The translations under genes were made by a program, and so were the position numbers. The notes under the pieces were generated by a model, which was given only the letters and a program-made list of their open reading frames with translations, was not told where the DNA came from and did no database searches. Shown in pieces: positions 24,515-37,118 of a stretch of DNA of 64,000 nt (the stretch's first letter is position 1; each line of letters starts with the position of its first letter). Origin of the DNA: Miscanthus floridulus (Eukaryota; Streptophyta; Magnoliopsida; Poales; Poaceae); assembly GCF_019320115.1 (NCBI RefSeq), contig NC_089583.1:81299928-81363927 (forward strand). Direction: 5' to 3'.

Positions 24515-25659
24515 CCCATACACGCTCGATCTGATGGCTGAACCGGAGGAGCAACAGAAAGGCTTGTTGTCGATCACCGTAGACACGGTGGCGCAAGCTG
24601 TCGTCGACGGCGGCGTTCTAGCGTCTGTAGTGGAGGAACGGATCAATCAAAGGGCCATAGAGCACCAAAGCAACATGGTAAAGATGAATCCAGGCTTGAG
24701 ACATCGAGAAAGCTACCGAAGCTTGCTGGCCATGAAGAAACGAGCTCGGCAGTGTTGCGGTCGGCCGCGAGGAAGAACGATGGTGTGTAGTGTTTCCCAG
24801 TGAAAACAGATGCCTAGGACCGGTCGGCTAGGTTTCAAGGAGCAGGCAAAGTTGTGGTATGCTTTGCTGAGACTGGGAGGGTGCTACGGCGATGGCACGG
24901 GCTCGACGGATCTGAGCAGCGACGTCGGGAAAAGCAGAGGAGAAGAAACAGAGAAGAACGGTGACGGCATAGGCTTTAAGTGTGGCAAAGGAACATGGAG
25001 ACGACATGCAACAGCCTTCTCATACCAGCGCAAAGCCGGAGATGGCCACGGGCATGCCTGGAAGACGTCGGAAGCTCACCGACGGTGAGGTGTCGGCCTG
25101 CTGCACTGTTCCCACTAATTATCGAATTGCCACTCACTTTAATTCCCAAATTACTCCCAAATTTGTATGGTAACTCAAAAATCTCCAAAAATAAAAGTTG
25201 TTCCAAATTCAAAGTTCTACAACTTTACTTTAACAACCATACTCAAATTATGTCTACATTTTAAAATGTAACTTTAAAATCAAAAGGGGACACTTTAAGA
25301 ACTTATCGCCTTTTCAAATTGCTTCAAATTTTATATAACAACTTTGAAAATTCCAAAAACCAACTTTGTACATATTGACAAACTCTACACTTTTTCTTTT
25401 AGGCTTAACCCCAAAATGTCCTTAGATTTTGAATTAGGTTTTCCAGGGTAGAATTTAATGCTGGAATTTAGGGTTTTCGGAATTCCAATTTAACACTAAG
25501 GTTATGAACTTGATTCATCCCATACAAGTCAACACATATAATCATAAAATAAACTTGTTTTAGTGAATGCATATCAAAGTTTTCACTAACACACAAATGA
25601 TGTGCAAAGCATATGATGACATGGCATATTTTAGGGTTTAAAACACCAGAGGTGTTACA
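24515..25659 (-). repeat. 5' LTR of the chromovirus, second part
   Basis: It continues the LTR broken at 8599. Bases 25296-25659 match the left-edge LTR copy at 1-364 with about six differences. It ends ...GTGTTACA, the same terminus as the other LTR. Small open frames at 24480-25088 lie within LTR sequence and are not supported as genes. Confidence 0.85.
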
Positions 25660-25668
25660 CATACTTTC

Positions 25669-26180
25669 TTTTCTGTTCTCTTCGGAGAAGACCCAGTCTC
25701 CGATCTCTCCCTACACGTGCTATAGGCTTTGTGCTCTACGATATGGGTGATCGGCTATGGTTGCTTGGTCATGCCTATTTGTCCTACACATCTATGGGCT
25801 CCGCACTCGACGTTATGGACTATGGGTTAGCTAAGGCTGAGAGTTCAGCGTAGAATACATTGCTCAGACGCCGTTTATATTACCTATATCTCCAAGTTAT
25901 CTTGATAACCACCATGCAGCACATGTCCCATTCTTTTCTCTATGGAGAAGACTCAGTTTCTGATCTCTCCCTATACGTGCTATGGGCTCCGTGCCCTGCG
26001 TTATGGGTGGTCGGCTATGGTTCCTTGGTCACGCCTGTTCCTCTTACGCGTGCACGGGCTCCACGCTCGACGCCATGGACTATGGGCTAGCCAAGGCCAT
26101 ATGGGTCAATAGCGAGCCAACTGCTCGGACTCTACTTACATTATGTGGTTAAAACTATGAAGATTTTTTTTCACCGAAAT
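25669..26180. repeat. 260-bp tandem repeat, two units
   Basis: GATCTCTCCCTAYACGTGCTAT occurs at 25702 and 25962, with flanking matches over most of the 260-bp unit, including GGAGAAGACYCAG before it and GGACTATGGGYTAGC after it. The position corresponds to the 110-bp array of the other Tat element, but the sequence is unrelated. Confidence 0.8.
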
Positions 26181-26299
26181 ACAATCTAACCGCTTACACA
26201 TGCGCCTTATAATATTTATCGTATACATAAGTGTTTTTTATGCCTTCACATGTCCTAATTACACTGTCTAGAAATTACAGATGATGTCCGTCAGGCGGA

Positions 26300-29171
26300 T
26301 CATTGTGTCCCACCATCACCGTCCATTTTGTCGAACAGGTCTATATCGCTTGCCAACTTCTTCGCTGCTTCCTCCACCTCATCCTCGAGCTGCTGGGTCT
26401 CTGCTTCGCTCAGCCCTTCGGCGAACCCACCCCCTATCACCTAAAGGTTAGTGGCTAGATAGTGGGACCGAACCATAGTAAGGGCGTGGGTAGCGGTAGT
26501 AATAACGGTGTCACAGTTGAAGCCCTTGAAGCTCTCCCATGCCATCTTGCACCTTTCGATGACAATGTCTGGGCGCGGTGGCCTGCCGTCGGGCTGAGGA
26601 GCCATTTCTGGTTCAATGCAGTCGAGCACTAGTCTAATTCTGGCAACCATGGTGTCAAACTTGTCCCTTTGGGCCGGGCGTCCTACTCTAGCACATCGAA
26701 TTGTGCCTTGACCCTCTAACGGTAGTCTACAAGCATTACAAAGTTCCATCAGGCGAGGAATTTACTTCAGCGGTAACCCCGACCAGGGAATACTCACCGT
26801 TCCACTCCTTGGCTAGCTTGGTCGCTCGCCCTGTCTCCTTCGCCTTCTCCTCTCAGAGTTGCTCAAGGGCCTGGCACAGCTAGCCGAGCTCTACATCTTG
26901 TTCTACAAGTATAACAGTCAGCACCAAAAGTAAGCGTATCCAACTATGCAGAGCACTTTCGTCGATCACATGTACCTTTCTTCTGCTCAGAGATTTTCTG
27001 TAGCTGTTCCAAATGCTCGGAAGCATCCTTTAGTTGTGTGGAGGCAGTGGCCAGCTGCTCAGACTTGCTCTATAGTTGTTCTTTTGCAATCGCCAGCTGT
27101 CCAGACATGACTCCTTTCTGGTGCTCCAGATCCCACGTAATGGATTCAGTGAGGTCTCGCTCGCACCGGGCCCTCTGAGTGTGTTTCTCTGAGAGGTTTA
27201 TTGCCTCTTTGAGTTTTTGGTTCTCCTCAACGAGGGGCTCCATTCTCTTTATTTACTGATTCCGTAGCTCAGTAGTCCAATTTATTCCCTGAAATTCACA
27301 AGGATAAAATGGTATTCGATCTCCAACGTCAAAGATGAATGCTTCGGATTCAATACTAACCTCGATTTGTTTTACTACTCCGGCGAGGGTGGATTTCAGC
27401 CTCCTTATCTCCTTGGGGTGTCCTCTTCCTCCACAACTACCACCTCGTCACCATGCTTGTAGAGGATTCGGATGGATTGGGTTTGAGGTTCAGCACGAAT
27501 GATTTCCTCCACCTCGTCCTCTTGTTCCGCAGTAGCAGGAGAAACCATCGGGGGGCTCTATGGCCGAACAATGGGTCCGACCATGCCCCATGACGTCTCC
27601 GGGGGCTCCTTTAGCTCTGAGGGGGCCATTGGTATGGTCGACCCAGACTCTGGTGCTTCGCTGGCAATTCTAGCTTTAGCTCCTGAAGGCCCAGCAGAAA
27701 CCGCCGTCGCTTCAGGTATTGTCGCCGACTCGTTCCTCACCGACGCCGACCTCTCGCCATGTCCAAGTCCTCCTGCAGCAGTGATTGAGTCATCCGCTGG
27801 CTGCCGAGCACCCGGGGACCCCGACATGGGAGCTAACGACATTACATCCACTCTAGGATCAGCCCGAGGTTACTCGGATGGGTCTGGATCCTCCGTTTGC
27901 CTTGCACTACATTAGATCATCTGGTCAAGTGGCAAAAAAGCTAAGACAAGACTACAGAGTGACTCCAACATGAGAATACTAACCATTTGATCTGCCGGTG
28001 CAATTTTTTGAATTGGCGATGCCTGCCCGAGCCCCTAAGCGTGGCTATGGTGTCAACCCCCTTATCCTAGGGTAAAGGCCTCACCTCCTCCACAGTCGAC
28101 CTTTGCTCCGCCTGCTGCTCGGGGACTCCCGTCGCTTGCCCAGCGGAAACCTCTGTCGCCTAATGCTCGGGGACTTCTTCGCTTCCCCTTGGTTGCTCCT
28201 CCATGTGTGCACTGCTTGGAGGTGCTTGGGTGCTCGGAGGAGGAGCAACTGGATCTTCATCATCATCAGACCACTCGAGCACCGTGGTCCTTCATGGTCG
28301 AGTGGTCTGGTCGCCACCAAGCGAGATGTCGCCCTATTTGTGGGGAGCGGCAGCTGCCGTTTTTCTCTTCTTCTGGGCCAGCTCGTCTGCCACTGCCCTC
28401 TTTCCCTAAACTTTTTTTGTCACTAGGGGCGAAGTCTCCGTCCGGCCAGCGTCGGAGCCTCTAGATTCTGATGAGGTGCTAGCCACATCTTCTTCAGACC
28501 GAGCTAATCGCCGGGCATCTACTCCCCTCGGCCAATCAACCCTCGGGATGCTGGAGAAGTACACCGCTCTCTCCTGCGAATAGATCTTTGCATAAGTAAA
28601 TCAGTTCACAGCTCATCGATGTTTTAGGATTAAAAGTCTTGGGAATAAAAATCAAGATAATTACCTCTAGGGGCAGATATGAGCAATTGAAGGCCCTCTT
28701 TTGCTTTGGCCAGACGAACGAAATGTTGGGAGCGAATAGCTCTATGGCCCGACCCATGACATCCTTCTTCATCAGTCATTCCATCCTCTCCCGAGTCCCG
28801 TCGTCATCACCTCTGTAGTCAAAACCCGGGTGGGCCCTCTCCTTGTAGGGCTGGACATGGCGCACTATGAAGCTTGCTGCCACCAGTTCACCTCTAACTT
28901 CCATGCCTCTAATCAGGTCGAGGAGCTCCATCACTTCTTCCATTTCAGCACTATTCAATTTCTCCGACCAGCTCCTCTAGTTCTCCAGGATATGGTGGAC
29001 GTCGCAGCGGCTTGTAGGGTGGCTCTATTTCATGTAGAACCATTTGGAATTCCACCCTTTCAGAGAAGTGCTCAATGGTACGTTGATATACTCATTGGCC
29101 ATTCCATCCTAGAGCTACAAGTAGACGCCGCTGACCACCTTAGAGCCACCGCCGCCTTTCTTCTTCAACCA
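26300..29171 (-). pseudogene. Antisense gene of the outer Tat element (partial)
   Basis: Pieces recognisable on the - strand are GWNSKWFYMK near 29050, the segment from MNSAEMEEVMELL (28958), a helical part rich in Q, L and E at 27000-27250, and a C-terminal exon at about 26300-26749 with FNCDTVITTATHAL and a terminal FDKMDGDGG. The order and the WFY motif match the antisense gene of the other Tat element. Stops and intron-like gaps are frequent. The N-terminal end is missing at the Sirevirus junction. Function unknown. Confidence 0.6.
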
Positions 29172-30741
29172 TGAAAGGATCAAGATGTCCAAGAGGGGGG
29201 TGAATTGGGCTAATTCTAAATTTTCTTGCAATAATTAAATCCTACGATTAGCCCAATTAACCCCTTATGCCTAGAAAAGTGTTTCTATCAATCTAACGCA
29301 CAAAAGACTTGCAACCTATGTTCCAAACTTACTCTAGCATGGCAATTCTATGAATGTAAAAACAAGAATTGAATTGCTTAAAGTAAATGCTCAAAGTAAA
29401 TAGGGAGAGAGGAACACGGTGATGTTTTGCCGAGGTATCGGAGAGTCACCACTCCCCACTAGTCCTCGTTGGAGCACCTGCGCAAGGGTGTAGCTCCCCC
29501 TTGATCCTCGCAAGGATCAAGTGCTCTCTACGGGTTGATTCTTCGACACTCCGTTGTGGGGAATCACCCAAAACCGCTCATAACTTGAGTTGGGTCACCC
29601 ACAAGCTCCGCCGGGTGATCACCAAGCTCCCAATCACCACCAAGCCATCTAGGTGATGGCGATCACTAAGAGTAACAAGCACGAACTCTCACTTGACCAC
29701 GCGAAGCCTAATGAGAACGGTGGATGCACACTTTGCTACTCTTGATTCACTAATGATGCTACTCTCTTGGATTCACGAATCTCAATCACCTCACTAGGAC
29801 CTTGCTCTTCTTGGCACTCACAAATGTGTTTCTCAGCTGTTGGAATGAGCAAAAGTGACTCCACACATGAGTGGAGCTTCTATTTATAAGGCAGCTTGAA
29901 AAACAAACTATTATGTGCCTCTACAGGGTGACTGGACGCTCCAGTCATGTTGACCGAACGCTCTGGTTAGTTCAACCTGCACACCAGTGTTTAAGTGTTG
30001 ACCAGACGCTGGCAGGGTCCGATCACCACTGACCGAACGTGTCTGGTCGCATTAAACCCTCACTAGAACCTTTATGTACTCGACCGAACATTGGATCCTT
30101 AGGGTCCGGTCAATATTGATCGAACGTGTCCGGTCACAGATTCACTCTTCTAGAACCTTACTGGAGTCGACCGGACGCTGCCTCTTAGCGTCCGGTCACT
30201 TGACCACTCAGCGTCCGGTCACACCGAACATAATCTCCTTGATCAAATGAACTGACCAGACCCTACGGCCAGTGTCCGGTCGCACCAAAGCCAGCGTCCA
30301 GTCAGCATTTGACCCTCCATTCACTTCTAACTCTCGATCATATGTGAATGAAGTTTGCTCCAAAGGATCATAGGGCTGTTGTGGAGCTTTCTAGTGCTAG
30401 TTTTAACAAGTGTGCACCACACCTAACTCACTAGACTCATCTAGGTCAAGCTACTCGTCCATACCCCCTTAATAGTATGGCCAAAGGAAAAACAAAGTCC
30501 TAAACTACTCTAAGTGTCTCTCCAACTCCAATCGACACTTAGAACTAGTCATCCTTAACCTTGTCGTCCATCCTTTGAAAACCGAAACGATTTCCATTGT
30601 AGGGGCATGACCACCTTGATTGCCTAATCGATCTCCATTACCATGACCTAACTTAATTGTCTCTGCAAAATACACGTTAGTCATAGTAATCTTGTATTAT
30701 CATTAATCATTGAAACCCAACAAGGGGCCTAGATGCTTTCA
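29172..30741 (-). repeat. 3' LTR of the Sirevirus
   Basis: In + orientation it starts TGAAAGGATCAAGATG and ends ATGCTTTCA, 1570 bp, with TGAAAG/CTTTCA inverted ends like the solo LTR at 13973-16313. The segment 29920-30310 carries clustered GACCGGACGCT and AGCGTCCGGTC motifs in both orientations. The LTR is directly followed at 30742 by the purine tract on the - strand. Confidence 0.85.
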
Positions 30742-30757
30742 ATCTCCCCCTTTTTGG
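30742..30757 (-). other. Sirevirus polypurine tract
   Basis: The - strand reads AAAAAGGGGGAGAT directly before the 3' LTR start TGAAAGC. Additional G-rich tracts lie at about 31167, 31180 and 31211, as expected for Sireviruses, which I recall to have several such tracts. Confidence 0.85.
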
Positions 30758-31239
30758 TGATTGATGACAATACCTCCTTGAGTATATGAAAGAGTGAGGT
30801 TTTTGACATGCTTGGTTCATATAAGCTTTTGTCAATAAGAACCAAAGATTTCAGCAAGCTTATATGACCCAAGCCAACATAATATACTCAAAGGATATGA
30901 AATAAGGATGAGTACAAGTAATAAAGCTCATTTGCATTGGAGTATAAACACGGAAGCAAAAGCAAATAAGTATAACACAAGTGATATGACATATCAATGA
31001 ATTCAAAGTAGAGAGCACACATGTCATATATCACAATCACATAGATATCACTATCACATAGATATAATAGTATACATGAAAGTAAACACATGAATGCATA
31101 ATAGTAATAGTGTATCACACAAATAAAACTCCAAATGTATATAATAGACTAATAGCTAACTAGACTCCCCCTAAAAGTCGCTCCCCCTGAGTCTATATAC
31201 TCGAACCCTCTCCCCCTTTAACGTCAAACACCAAAACCT

Positions 31240-33754
31240 AAGGGTCGGTCGGCGGGGCTACAGCAAACAAGCCGGGCGCTGAGGTACGAGGAGCAAGCTG
31301 AAACTAGGCGCCATCATCATCTGACCTTGAGCTCTATACTGACTGACCCTCTATGGCTGGTAGTGTCTCTAAAGTAGTCTGGGTCTGAGCTAGGGTAGAT
31401 GCTGCCTATGATGCTACTGGTATATCTGTCATAGGATCTAAAGATGCAATAGAAGAAGGGAGCCTCTGAGTAGTCATGACGACGGGTGTTGCTGTAGAAG
31501 GACCGAGGTCATACATATGTGGCAGTGTAGGCATCCCTGTCAACTCACTAAAAGATGCTCCAAGACTCCTGGAGACTGACGTGTTAGGCACAAATAGCGA
31601 GGGTGACTGATCCAGTGTGAAGCCCATCTGAAGTGGTGTGAAACGTGGGGCTAACACTGGCGAGGATAACCACTGGGACACCTATACTATGGGAGAATCA
31701 AATTGAGCTGGAGGTTGTCCCTAACTCTAAAGCCCACTAGGCTGTACTGCTGGAGTCATCATAGTGGTGGCAGGCTAAGCAAGCTAGGGTGAAGGCTGTG
31801 ACTATGGAGCCCCAAGTGCTGTTACTACATGCTATATAAATCCCATAAGATGATGTTGCATGAGTAACTGCTGCTAATGCATCTGTTGTTGTTGTTGCTA
31901 GAGGACCTGCTGCTGTCGCTGGAACTCATCCTGACGAGCCTAAAACTGTGCAAAGTTGGCAGCGGTCTCCTGAGCCTATCGTGCCTGATCCTACTGCATC
32001 CGCTCAAGAATAGCAATCAAAGCGGGGTCCGTCTGCGGTGCAGGTGGAGCTAAGCTGGAACTACCGGCCTCTGCATCATGTCTGCGTGGAGGCATCTGAG
32101 GAATAGGCAGGTAGTCGTCATCTGAATTATCACTAGACTCACTTCTCTCCTCCTAAGCCTCAAGCTGCTCCTTCTCAGTAGCAGATATGCCTCTGATAAT
32201 CTCGTCCTACTGAGCTTTGGACTCTAGTACATCTAGACGACGGTGAGGCTGAGTGGGTGCCTATGGTGTGCTATGCCTAATCCTTTGTGCCATGTTATAA
32301 GCTGGAAACTCTATGGTGGCACCTCTGTACTCTACAACCATCTCAGGAGTCCTAACTTGTATAGCCTTGAGCATAAGGAATGTGATCCAATGTGCATATG
32401 GAAGCTGCCTGCGACCCTTGAAGCCCTCAGCTATCGTGTCCTCCATCTCAGACAGAAGAAGATCCCAAATGTCGAACACTGTCTGCTACATCAAGGCATT
32501 GAGGAGCCAAAGTTGGAGGTGAGTCAAGCCCTCTCTATATCCCATCCTAGGAAGTAGTGTCCTCCTAATGATAGCCTCTAGCACTCGAGCTGTAGGAGTA
32601 AGATCATTGGGATTCCTCCTCAACCCCTCACCAAAGGGCTCCTTGAAGCAATGGCGCACAAGATCTGTAGGGGCACCAAACCACCATGAGGGTGCCTAGG
32701 AGGCTATTGTTGTCCATAACATACCTCATGTAACTTGATAGGCTACTCCTGTAACCTCAGTATCTCCCTAGCCCTCTGACTCATCATCCTGTAGTCTCTG
32801 CCTCTAAATGCAAAGTGAATATATCTATGGTGTGGGTCAATATAGAGAGAAGCATAAAACTAATGAACCCAGGATGGAACATATACTCTAGTCCATCCAA
32901 TCAAATCTGTCAGACCCGACAGATATGTAAGGTAGGGGTGAATATGCTCTCTAGCTGCTACGACTATAGCCTCAATGCTGCAAACCCACTGAGATCTGAA
33001 AATTGCTCCACTGTTTAGATATGCATTGCAGAAGTCTTCCTGGAGCGGTGTATAGAATCCCTCTGAAGCTCTCTCATCCCTTCTGGGTGGAAACCACACA
33101 TCAAACTCCATAAAGCGAAGCTGCTGAACCTACTTGGCCATGGTGGTCCTCAAGTCAAGGTGGGTCACTGGAGGTGGATCCTATGGACGAGGTGGTGGAC
33201 GTGATCCCCTCTGCTGTGTCGGCGGCCTCGGTGACACTAGAACCCAGGTACAACTAGAGCGGCGTAGCAGTGGCTAGGGTGCCTGCTCGGTCTCTTTGGC
33301 CTGCTGGCCCTCCTCACCCTCCTGAGGCTGCTGTGACTGTTGTCCCTCCTGTGTCTCCTAAGCTGGCTGAGGATCTGCTGGTGGGGGCTACTGCTGTGAC
33401 TCCTACTGTGACTCCCCCTGAGTCTGAGGATCCACAACGGGAAGACATCATCCTACCATCATGATAGTCCTAGGTGGACTACCATGAAGACGCTCAATGC
33501 ACTCAAGTCTGCCCTGCATGTCTGGTACCAGATGATCTACAATGACAACTCCATTGCGGGCACCTCCTCTCTTGGGACGCTCTGCAGCCTCAGCAACTGC
33601 TGCTACTCTCGCTGTCTCTGCATTAGGGTACTTGCGCTTCTTTGATGCAACATGCTTCGTCGCCTTGCCTTTAGGTCCTGTAGGTTGGCGAGGTGGGGGC
33701 CTCCAATCCTCATCTCCTGGACCACCACCAACATTCTTGGTGCGAGCCATCTAA
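31240..33754 (-). pseudogene. Sirevirus envelope-like ORF (decayed)
   Basis: It starts MARTKNVGGG at about 33750, a basic, proline-rich N-terminus. A conserved middle part at 32860-33111 shows FDVWFPPRRDERASEGFYTP and HPYLTYLSGLTDL. Further parts at 32261-32479 show AHWITFLMLKAIQVRTPE, and a Q/S-rich C-terminal region lies at 31400-32100. It sits downstream of pol, where many Sireviruses carry an extra ORF sometimes called envelope-like. Many stops interrupt it. No membrane segment is clear, so an envelope role is not supported by this copy. Confidence 0.6.
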
Positions 33755-35231
33755 TCTGACTAGAACCACTACCGTTGACAAAATCAACTGTCCACTGACA
33801 CTTTTGAGGCTTGGCCTCGATCTGTACTCGCGAGCTTGGCTCCGAGTTGACTGACAACTGCCACTGACACCTCAATGGCACCAACTCGCTACACGATGGA
33901 ATAGATAGATATACAGGTAAATATGATATATCTAATAGATGCGAAACCTTATGAGAGCAAGCAATGTAGGTATGAGATTGAATCGACTGGCTTGCTACCT
34001 AACAAACCGACGATCCAAAGAAAAGGAGAGATGCATCACGTGGGGGGAACACCGGGACCGCTAGAGTTAGGGTTCGCGATGAATCAATGGCCCTAATTGC
34101 AATTTGAAGTTAATGCTTGTAATAGCAGTGCGAGTTAGGTCACGACGGCGTTGGAGTAAGGGCTTACCGATGCGGAGCAATGGGTGAGAGCTGGCAGTGA
34201 ATCTTGGCGGCGAGGGCTGACGGTGAAGCTGGGACACCGGAGCTTGGCACGGTGGCTCGGTGGTGCATAGGAACAACGTGGCGCTAGGGCAGGTGCGACA
34301 CGAGGAGGCGCTGGCGGCGCGGGAGCAGGCGGTGGCGTGCACGTGGGCTGGTGGCGGTGTACGCATGGGCTGGCAGCGGTGTGCGCGTGGGCTGGCGGCG
34401 GCGTGCTTGCGGCTGGAGACTACGGCTGCAGCGACTCACAGTGGCTAGGGCTTAGTGGATGCGGTGCAAGGTACGGTACGCGTGAATATATGAGTCCCCC
34501 GACGCGATGGGAAAGGAAAGAAGAGAAGAGATTGCAAGACGCACGAGATCTAATGACCGGACGCTCCGGTGGTAGCGACCGGACACTACCACCCAGCATC
34601 CGGTCGATTTCAGAGAGGTCCAATTCCTCTAGAATCGTGACTAGACACGTCTAGTGGTCCATGACCGGACACAGCCAGAGTCCGGTTAGATGCCTTTAAC
34701 GCCACATAGATCGACCGGACGCTGGAACCCTTCCTGACCGGACGCTCAAACACAGAGTCCAGTCACTCCTTCAGCTTCAGTTCACCTCTTGTGAACTGAC
34801 CGGATGCTAGACATCAGAGTCTGGTGCAGCGTCCGGTCACTCTTTTCTAGCAAATCTTCGATGTTCCTCCGTGCTACCTGTTCCCAATCAAGTCCCAACT
34901 CAAATAAGATCCAAATAAACACCAATTGGGACTGATGTGAGTGACCTCTCTCAAACTCTCATATTTTTCAAAATATTTTACCTTAGGCTATAATTCTTTT
35001 TAAGAAAATAGGCAATAAGAGGGCAAATGGAACAAAACGACAAACCAACATTCATGCATATGCAATACTTGTAAGTAAATTTAGTTGCTTGTCAAGTTTG
35101 ATCCAAGGTTAAGCTTCTTCACACGCTTTTCGGCGGTTATCTTAACCATGTTAGACAAGCCCTATATGCATTATGAAGCGTTAAACATGTTGTATATTAC
35201 AATATAATGCAATGCAAGGGACAACACAAGC
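33755..35231 (-). other. Sirevirus spacer between pol and the envelope-like ORF
   Basis: No coding region is supported. The part at 34550-34860 again holds the ACCGGACGCT and AGCGTCCGGTC motif cluster seen in the LTRs. The part at 34060-34450 is GC-rich with open frames on both strands, a composition effect. The rest is AT-rich spacer. Confidence 0.55.
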
Positions 35232-37024
35232 TCAATTTTTAGTGAAGTTGCTAAAATCAAGCACATTGAGCTCATTCCGCAATCTACAAAATATAGCCTC
35301 ATCTAGCGGTTTAGTGAAGATATCTGCTAATTGATCTTCGGTTCTTACACCTTCTAGTGATATATCATTTTTAGCAACATGATCTCTTAGAAAATGATGG
35401 CGGATATCTATGTGCTTGGTGCGAGAGTGTTGAACCAGATTATTTGTAAGTTTTACTGAACTTTCATTGTCGCACAAAAGAGGTACCTTTTCTAGAACTA
35501 CACCATAGTCTAGCAAAGTTTGTTTCATGTATAATATTTGTGCACAACAAGCACCCGTGATAATGTATTCCGCTTCGGCGGTGGACAAAGCCACACTATT
35601 TTGTTTCTTGGAGGACCAAGACACAAGTGATCTACCAAGCAAATGGCACCCTCCGGATGTGCTCTTTCTATCAACTTTGCAACCGGCATAATCCGAATCA
35701 GAATAGCCAACTAATTCAAATATAGCTCCTTTGGGATACCAAAGGCCAATGCTTGGTGTGTGCTTAAGATACCTAAGGATTCTTTTTACGGCAATTAAAT
35801 GTGTTTCTTTAGTATTAGCTTGAAATCTAGCACACATACACACACTAAACATGATGTCGGGCCTAGATGCGGTTAAATATAATAAGCTACCAATCATAGA
35901 ATGGTAGAGAGTTTGATCAACCGGGTTACCTCTCTCATCTAGGTTGAGATGTCCATTGGTAGGCATTGGTGTCTTGATTGGCTTAAATTCATCCATCTTG
36001 AATCTCTTGAGAAGATCTTTTGTGCATTTCTCTTGAGAGATGAAGATGCCTTCTTTCATTTGCTTGACTTGAAAACCAAGAAAGAATGTAAGCTCACCAA
36101 TCATGGACATCTCGAACTCCTTCGACATCAATTCACCAAATTCTTTACATGAGTCTTCATTTGATGATCCAAAGATGATATCATCAACATATACTTAACA
36201 AATGAAGATGTGCCCATCAAGCTTCTTGGTGAATAATGTGGTGTCGACCTTCCCAATGGTGAAGCCTTGCTCAATGAGGAAGTCCCGAAGGCACTCATAC
36301 CAAGCTCTTGGGGCTTGCTTAAGCCCATATAGTGCCTTGGACAACCTATAAACATGATTAGGATATCTAGGGTCTTCAAACCTAGGAGATTGATCAACAT
36401 AGACTAGTTCATTAATAAAGCCATTTAAAAATGCACTTTTCATATCCATTTGATATAGTTTCATTTCATGATGTGATGCATATGCAAGTAGGATACGAAT
36501 GGCTTCTAATCTTGCAACCGGTGCAATGGTCTCTCCAAAATCCAAATCTTCAACTTAGGAGAACCCCTTTGCAATTAGTCTTGCCTTGTTCCTCACAATG
36601 ACACCTTGATCATCTTGCTTGTTACGGAACACCCACTTTGTTCCAATGACTCTGCACCTTTTGGTCGCTCTTTAAGAGTCCAAACTTCATTGCGAGTGAA
36701 GTTGTTCAACTCTTCATGTATGGCATTGATCCAATCCGGATCTTTAAGAGCTTCTTCTACCTTGGTAGGCTCATAGCAAGAGACAAAAGAGTGATGAGCA
36801 ATAAATAAAGTAAGTTTTTGAGATCGAGTCATTACACCCTTTGATGGACTCCCTATGATGAGATCTTGTGGATGATCTTGTAGGAGAGGTGTATTTCTTC
36901 TATTGACCACTTGAGGAGGAGGTTGTGGAGCATCAACATCTTGTGCTTGTACCACCATTTGCTCATGGGAGACATGAGTATCTTCATTTTCTACTCTCCC
37001 ATCTTTTTCACCATCTTGTGGCAC
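35232..37024 (-). pseudogene. Sirevirus reverse transcriptase and RNase H
   Basis: RT begins within 36593-37024 (IGSPSKGVMTRSQ linker, then the RT start) and continues at 36195-36545 with MDFGETIAPVARLEAIR, MDMKSAFLNG and YGLKQAPRAWYE. The VYVDDIIFGS box lies near 36180. RNase H at 35232-35700 includes [25 protein letters not shown] and TKHIDIRHHFL, and ends DFSNFTKN at 35232. There is one in-frame stop just before the YVDD box and a frame change near 36550-36590. Otherwise it is well preserved, suggesting a fairly recent element. Confidence 0.88.
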
Positions 37025-37118
37025 ACTTGATGAAGAAGGTTGATCAATGACTTGTACTTCATCTTCATCATTTTTTTGGCTTGATGTCTCCCACCGGAGT
37101 ATTATTCATAGCCATTTA

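Larger units (their letters stand above)
1..25659 (-). mobile_element. Ty3/gypsy chromovirus (Tekay/Del type), split by a nested element
   Basis: Reading on the - strand, the order is 5' LTR, primer binding site, gag, protease, reverse transcriptase, RNase H, integrase, chromodomain, polypurine tract, 3' LTR. Bases 1-364 (3' LTR, cut by the window edge) are repeated at 25296-25659, the far end of the 5' LTR. Between 8600 and 24509 the 5' LTR is interrupted by a complete Tat-lineage element. Without that insert the 5' LTR is about 3.6 kb, in the range I recall for grass RIRE3/Retrosat2-type elements. Internal stops and frame changes show the copy is dead. The target-site duplication cannot be checked because the left end lies outside the window. 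Confidence 0.9.
25660..29171 (+). mobile_element. Outer Tat-lineage element, internal part
   Basis: Two 260-bp tandem repeats are followed by an antisense gene on the - strand, the same relative order as in the complete Tat element at 8600-24509. gag and pol would lie left of 25660 but are replaced by the chromovirus, which probably inserted here. At 29172 a Sirevirus begins. The same element resumes about 37119 with its 3' untranslated region and LTR, whose TATA box gives + orientation. Confidence 0.7.
29172..37115 (-). mobile_element. Sirevirus (Ty1/copia), 5' half deleted
   Basis: On the - strand the visible order is RT, RNase H, an envelope-like region, multiple purine tracts and the 3' LTR. 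Copia order and the strongly conserved AAAAAGGGGGAGAT tract next to the LTR fit Sireviruses. Integrase, gag, primer site and the 5' LTR are absent: the element stops at about 37090-37125, where unrelated Tat-type sequence begins. The right boundary is approximate. Confidence 0.82.

Noticed and set aside
31240..33754. True viral envelope gene
   Set aside because: The ORF is full of stops and shows no signal peptide or clear membrane segment. Only its position downstream of pol supports the envelope-like label.
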